Notes under the pieces: generated by a model
Databases searched by the model: none
Seen by the model: only the letters and a program-made list of their open reading frames with translations
What the model was told of the DNA's origin: nothing
NCBI GenBank assembly: GCA_903938935.1
Contig: CAJAFD010000384.1
Span: 1-7,631, forward strand
Origin: an uncultured Opitutia bacterium
Lineage (GTDB): Bacteria > Verrucomicrobiota > Verrucomicrobiia > Opitutales > Opitutaceae
Reading direction: 5' to 3'
Length of the DNA: 7,631 bases
Made by a program: the position numbers and the translations under genes
Part shown: in pieces, positions 5,199 through 7,631 of the stretch
Numbering within the stretch: position 1 is the first letter of the stretch
Layout: each line of letters begins with the position of its first letter

Positions 5199-6641
5199 AT
5201 GTCGCTGCCTCCACTCCAACCCAACCGAGATTCTGTCACCACGATCCGCGATGATGGCTCCCGGGCTTTTTTGTATCCGGCCGACGCGCAGGGACGATTC
5301 GCGCGGGCGCGGCAGTGGTCGGCGGCGTTTCTGATCGTCTTTTACCTCTCTTTGCCGTGGATCAAAATCAACGGTTACCCGGCGGTTTTTCTCGATCTCA
5401 ACGAGCGCCATTTCCATCTCTTTGGTCTCACCTTTGCCGCGCAAGATTTGTGGCTGATTTTTTTTCTGATCACGGGCCTCGGCTTCTCGCTGTTTTTTAT
5501 CACGGCTTTGCTCGGGCGCATCTGGTGTGGTTGGGCGTGCCCGCACACTGTGTTTCTGGATCACGTTTATCGCCGGATTGAGCGCTGGATTGACGGCGAC
5601 GCAGTGCAACGTCGCGCCTTGAGGGAAGCGCCGTTAAACGCCGCCAAATTTTTCAAACGGCTTCTGAAACACACGCTGTACGTGCTGGTTTCAGCGGTGA
5701 TCACTCACTTGTTTTTCGCCTATTTTGTGTCGTTGCCCGCGGTCTGGGCGATGATGAAAGAAGCACCGGCGGAGCACTGGGCGGCGTTTGGTTTCATGGC
5801 GGTGTACACGGGCGGACTCTATTTCAACTTCGCGTGGTTTCGGGAGCAACTTTGCATCGTCATTTGTCCTTACGGGCGCCTGCAATCGGCGTTGATCGAC
5901 AGTCATTCGCTGGTGGTCGGCTACGATGCGCAACGTGGCGAACCGCGCGGTAAGCCGGGCACGCCAGGCGCGGGTGATTGCGTTTCTTGCAATCGTTGCG
6001 TGCACGTTTGCCCGACGGGTATCGATATCCGGCAAGGCCTCCAGATGGAGTGCATCGGTTGCACCGCGTGTATCGATGCGTGCGACGCGGTTATGACCAA
6101 ACTCAAACGTCCCGCGGGTCTCATTCGCTACGATTCGCAGGCGGCGTTTGCCGGTAACATCACGCGTTGGTTGCGCCCGCGTACATTTCTTTACGGCGCA
6201 CTCCTCGCGGCGGGCGCGAGCGTCGCGCTTTGGGCTATTTCCACGATTCGGCCGGCCAATCTAGGCATCACGCGCATGACGGGCGCGCCCTACATCGTGA
6301 GTGAGGGTTTTGTGCGCAATCAGTTCCTCGTGCGCGTCGTCAACAAACGGAACCAAGCCGTGCGCTACGTCTTGCATTTAAATCGAGCTCCGGCCGGTCT
6401 GCAGCAGACGGGCCTCACTAAGGTCTTTGTGGTTCCCGCGCTTTCAGAAACGGTGCAACCTCTGGTGCTCCAGTTGCCGAAAAAAAATTACCACGGCCCT
6501 TTTATTTTCGAAATACAAGTGGAAGATGAAGCCGCGCGGTTTCACCTCGAGCGTAATGTCGAATTTCTCGGTCCCGACGCGAAACTCTCCTTTGAAGAAA
6601 AAGACGGCAAACGTGAGCACAAATATCCCAAGTCCTTCTGA
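5199..6641 (+). CDS. ccoG: Cytochrome c oxidase accessory protein CcoG (FixG/RdxA)
   Basis: CcoG is a membrane-bound polyferredoxin needed for cbb3 oxidase maturation; in Rhodobacter capsulatus it has been reported to reduce Cu(II) to Cu(I). The 480-residue product shows membrane helices at about 38-56, 83-106, 158-178, 195-215 and 328-350. C110-G-W-A-C114-P and C219-x3-C223-P are the CcoG membrane-edge cysteine pairs. Two [4Fe-4S] motifs follow: C261, C264, C267, C271 and C285, C288, C291, C295. Residues 365-460 form the periplasmic Ig-like domain of FixG. It starts three bases after the ccoP stop, and its 3' end overlaps by 29 bases a small gene in another frame. Length and domain order are typical. 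Confidence 0.96.
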   Translation: MSLPPLQPNRDSVTTIRDDGSRAFLYPADAQGRFARARQWSAAFLIVFYLSLPWIKINGYPAVFLDLNERHFHLFGLTFAAQDLWLIFFLITGLGFSLFFITALLGRIWCGWACPHTVFLDHVYRRIERWIDGDAVQRRALREAPLNAAKFFKRLLKHTLYVLVSAVITHLFFAYFVSLPAVWAMMKEAPAEHWAAFGFMAVYTGGLYFNFAWFREQLCIVICPYGRLQSALIDSHSLVVGYDAQRGEPRGKPGTPGAGDCVSCNRCVHVCPTGIDIRQGLQMECIGCTACIDACDAVMTKLKRPAGLIRYDSQAAFAGNITRWLRPRTFLYGALLAAGASVALWAISTIRPANLGITRMTGAPYIVSEGFVRNQFLVRVVNKRNQAVRYVLHLNRAPAGLQQTGLTKVFVVPALSETVQPLVLQLPKKNYHGPFIFEIQVEDEAARFHLERNVEFLGPDAKLSFEEKDGKREHKYPKSF

Positions 6642-6771
6642 TTCCAAAAATACTCGGCTGATCTGGATCGTGGTCGCTGTCTTTGCGCTGCAAATCGCCG
6701 TGTGGGTTAGCTGGATCACATTCGCCGCTCAGCACAAGGTCGCCGAGGTGCCGCTCGCCACGGCGCGTTGA
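6613..6771 (+). CDS. Small single-pass membrane protein in the CcoH/FixH position
   Basis: A 52-codon frame begins at GTG 6613 and ends at TGA 6769-6771, overlapping the last 29 bases of ccoG and stopping 4 bases before the next gene. Residues 1-14 are polar (STNIPSPSDSKNTR), 16-39 are a strongly hydrophobic membrane helix rich in Trp, Ile and Val, and 40-52 are a short polar tail ending 'EVPLATAR'. It fills the only sizeable gap in the operon. FixH/CcoH normally occupies this place but has about 150-170 residues and a periplasmic domain, which this lacks. It may be a lineage-specific assembly peptide or a reduced FixH; I recognise no family. The frame is also open upstream of the GTG within ccoG, but that part reads as a shadow of ccoG. 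No Shine-Dalgarno is visible. Confidence 0.65.
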   Translation: MSTNIPSPSDSKNTRLIWIVVAVFALQIAVWVSWITFAAQHKVAEVPLATAR

Positions 6772-6775
6772 GCGT

Positions 6776-7471
6776 ATGGAATTCGCTGCCATCAATTCGC
6801 CGTCCGCTGCACTCGTGGCTGGATTAGTGACCAGTCTCCATTGTGCTGGCATGTGCGGACCGTTGGCCTGCTCGCTCATGCCCGTGCGCGGCGATCGCGC
6901 CGACGCCCAGACTGTGAGCACCGTCTATCATGTTGCGCGACTCACGAGCTATGCGTTGCTCGGAGCCTTGGCCGGCGGTCTCGGCCGCGTACCGCTCACC
7001 TGGATCTCGCAGTCTGCCCTGCGCTGGCTGCCCTGGATCACGGTGGTTTTTTTCATCGCGCTGGCGCTGCGTTGGGATCGCTTCATGCCGCGAATTCCTG
7101 GACTGGGGCGCTGGATTTTGCGTTTGCAAGGCTGGCTGAGGACACGGCCGCGGAATCAAGCCGCCGCGGCGCTCGGACTCGCCACCCCTTTGCTGCCCTG
7201 TGGGCCCCTTTATTTCCTCATCGCCCTAGCGACCTTGTCGGGCTCGGTGTTGCGCGGGGTCGAGTTCATGATCGCGTTTGGGCTCGGTACCGTGCCGTTG
7301 CTGTGGCTCGCGCAAAGTCAGTTTCAATGGGTGCGCGCTCAATTATCGCCGCTCTGGCTGGCGCGCACGCGCACCGTGCTCGCGTTGACGGCGGCGGTCG
7401 TCGTGGCTTGGCGGCTGCGGGCCACGCTCGGTTTCGCCGGCCCCGATCCCTCGTCGCTAATCTGTTTTTGA
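6776..7471 (+). CDS. Sulfite exporter TauE/SafE (DsbD_2-like) family membrane protein
   Basis: The 231-residue integral membrane protein has about six predicted helices (roughly 8-26, 52-70, 84-100, 131-152, 160-181, 198-216). Two conserved motifs mark the family: S20-L-H-C23-A-G-M-C27-G-P near the N-terminus and L-L-P141-C142-G-P-L-Y in the fourth helix; paired Cys in such positions fit thiol or metal handling. Genes of this family often sit beside ccoG/ccoI, so a part in copper handling or oxidase maturation is plausible, although the family name refers to sulfite export and the substrate here is unknown. The ATG at 6776 is chosen over an upstream in-frame start at 6683 because the latter would add 31 basic non-membrane residues overlapping the preceding small gene. 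CcoI starts 2 bases after its stop. Confidence 0.88.
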   Translation: MEFAAINSPSAALVAGLVTSLHCAGMCGPLACSLMPVRGDRADAQTVSTVYHVARLTSYALLGALAGGLGRVPLTWISQSALRWLPWITVVFFIALALRWDRFMPRIPGLGRWILRLQGWLRTRPRNQAAAALGLATPLLPCGPLYFLIALATLSGSVLRGVEFMIAFGLGTVPLLWLAQSQFQWVRAQLSPLWLARTRTVLALTAAVVVAWRLRATLGFAGPDPSSLICF

Positions 7472-7473
7472 AG

Positions 7474-7631
7474 ATGAATGTGGCCCTAAGCTCCGAGCCG
7501 ATCGCCTCGCCAGTAGCTGCCGCCCCCGTGGTCGCGGCGGCGCGAGGCAAGCCGATGTGCCGACATTGTGGTGCGCCGTTAATCGATGCGCGGATGGTGG
7601 AGTCGGGCTTCTGCTGCGCGGGTTGCAGTTA
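7474..7631 (+). CDS. ccoI: CcoI-type copper-transporting P-type ATPase, N-terminal fragment (cut by window end)
   Basis: Only the first 52 codons are present. After an Ala/Pro-rich leader (residues 1-26), C29-R-H-C32-G and then F-C47-C48-A-G-C51 reproduce the N-terminal cysteine pattern of CcoI/FixI-like ATPases ('CxHCG...FCCxGC'), which precedes the heavy-metal-associated domain. CcoI exports Cu(I) across the inner membrane for insertion into the oxidase CuB site. The ATG is 2 bases after the stop of the TauE/SafE-like gene, with a weak 'GAAG' just before it. The frame is open to the edge. The ATPase catalytic motifs lie outside the window, so the call rests on the Cys pattern and gene order. 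Confidence 0.88.
   Translation, partial: MNVALSSEPIASPVAAAPVVAAARGKPMCRHCGAPLIDARMVESGFCCAGCS

Noticed and set aside
6427..6612. 5' extension of the small membrane protein inside ccoG
   Set aside because: The frame is open but its translation is a basic shadow of ccoG; only the part from GTG 6613 looks like a protein.
6683..6775. Upstream start for the TauE/SafE-like gene
   Set aside because: It would add 31 Arg/Ser-rich residues unlike family N-termini and overlap most of the 52-residue membrane gene; ATG 6776 precedes the conserved first helix directly.
1..7631. Mobile elements, CRISPR arrays, tRNA or rRNA genes
   Set aside because: I saw no transposase or integrase, no regularly spaced repeats, no terminal inverted repeats and no RNA-gene motifs; the window is filled by the protein genes listed.

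Overview
The window carries most of a cytochrome cbb3-type (C-family heme-copper) oxidase locus. All respiratory genes lie on the + strand, and the window is cut at both ends. Several things suggest a verrucomicrobial chromosome, probably of the Opitutales/Opitutaceae type: the fused CcoN-CcoO subunit, the PocR-domain AraC regulator, the DUF2934 protein, the fairly high GC content, and start codons that mostly lack a Shine-Dalgarno sequence. This placement is from family knowledge, not from a search.

Layout. Positions 3-878 (+) hold a PocR/AraC transcriptional regulator whose extreme 5' end is probably outside the window. It converges, with only 6 bp between the stop codons, on an unrecognised helical protein with CxC and CxxC cysteine pairs (885-1358, -). 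A 171-bp divergent intergenic region (1359-1529) holds several dyads and a direct repeat and is the best candidate for the promoter/operator of the + strand cluster. Then come a small DUF2934 protein (1530-1745), a 95-residue single-pass membrane protein with a His/Cys-rich tail (1777-2064), fused ccoNO (2093-4408), ccoQ (4451-4645), a short mono-heme ccoP (4623-5195), ccoG (5199-6641), an unlisted 52-residue membrane protein (6613-6771), a TauE/SafE (DsbD_2-like) membrane protein (6776-7471), and the first 52 codons of a CcoI-type copper P-type ATPase (7474 to the edge). From 2093 on, genes are 2-42 bp apart or overlap, so they look like one operon.

How it works together. CcoNO, CcoQ and CcoP would form the inner-membrane oxidase that passes electrons from cytochrome c or a similar donor to O2, typically at low oxygen. 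CcoG (polyferredoxin), the TauE/SafE-like protein and CcoI belong to the copper supply and assembly side. No FixH/CcoH gene of normal size follows ccoG; the 52-residue membrane protein sits in that place.

No wholly new system is evident. The most interesting points are the fused NO subunit with two extra membrane helices in the linker, the one-heme CcoP, the two small membrane proteins, the CxC/CxxC protein next to the locus, and a 21-bp-spaced direct repeat that looks like an AraC-family site.
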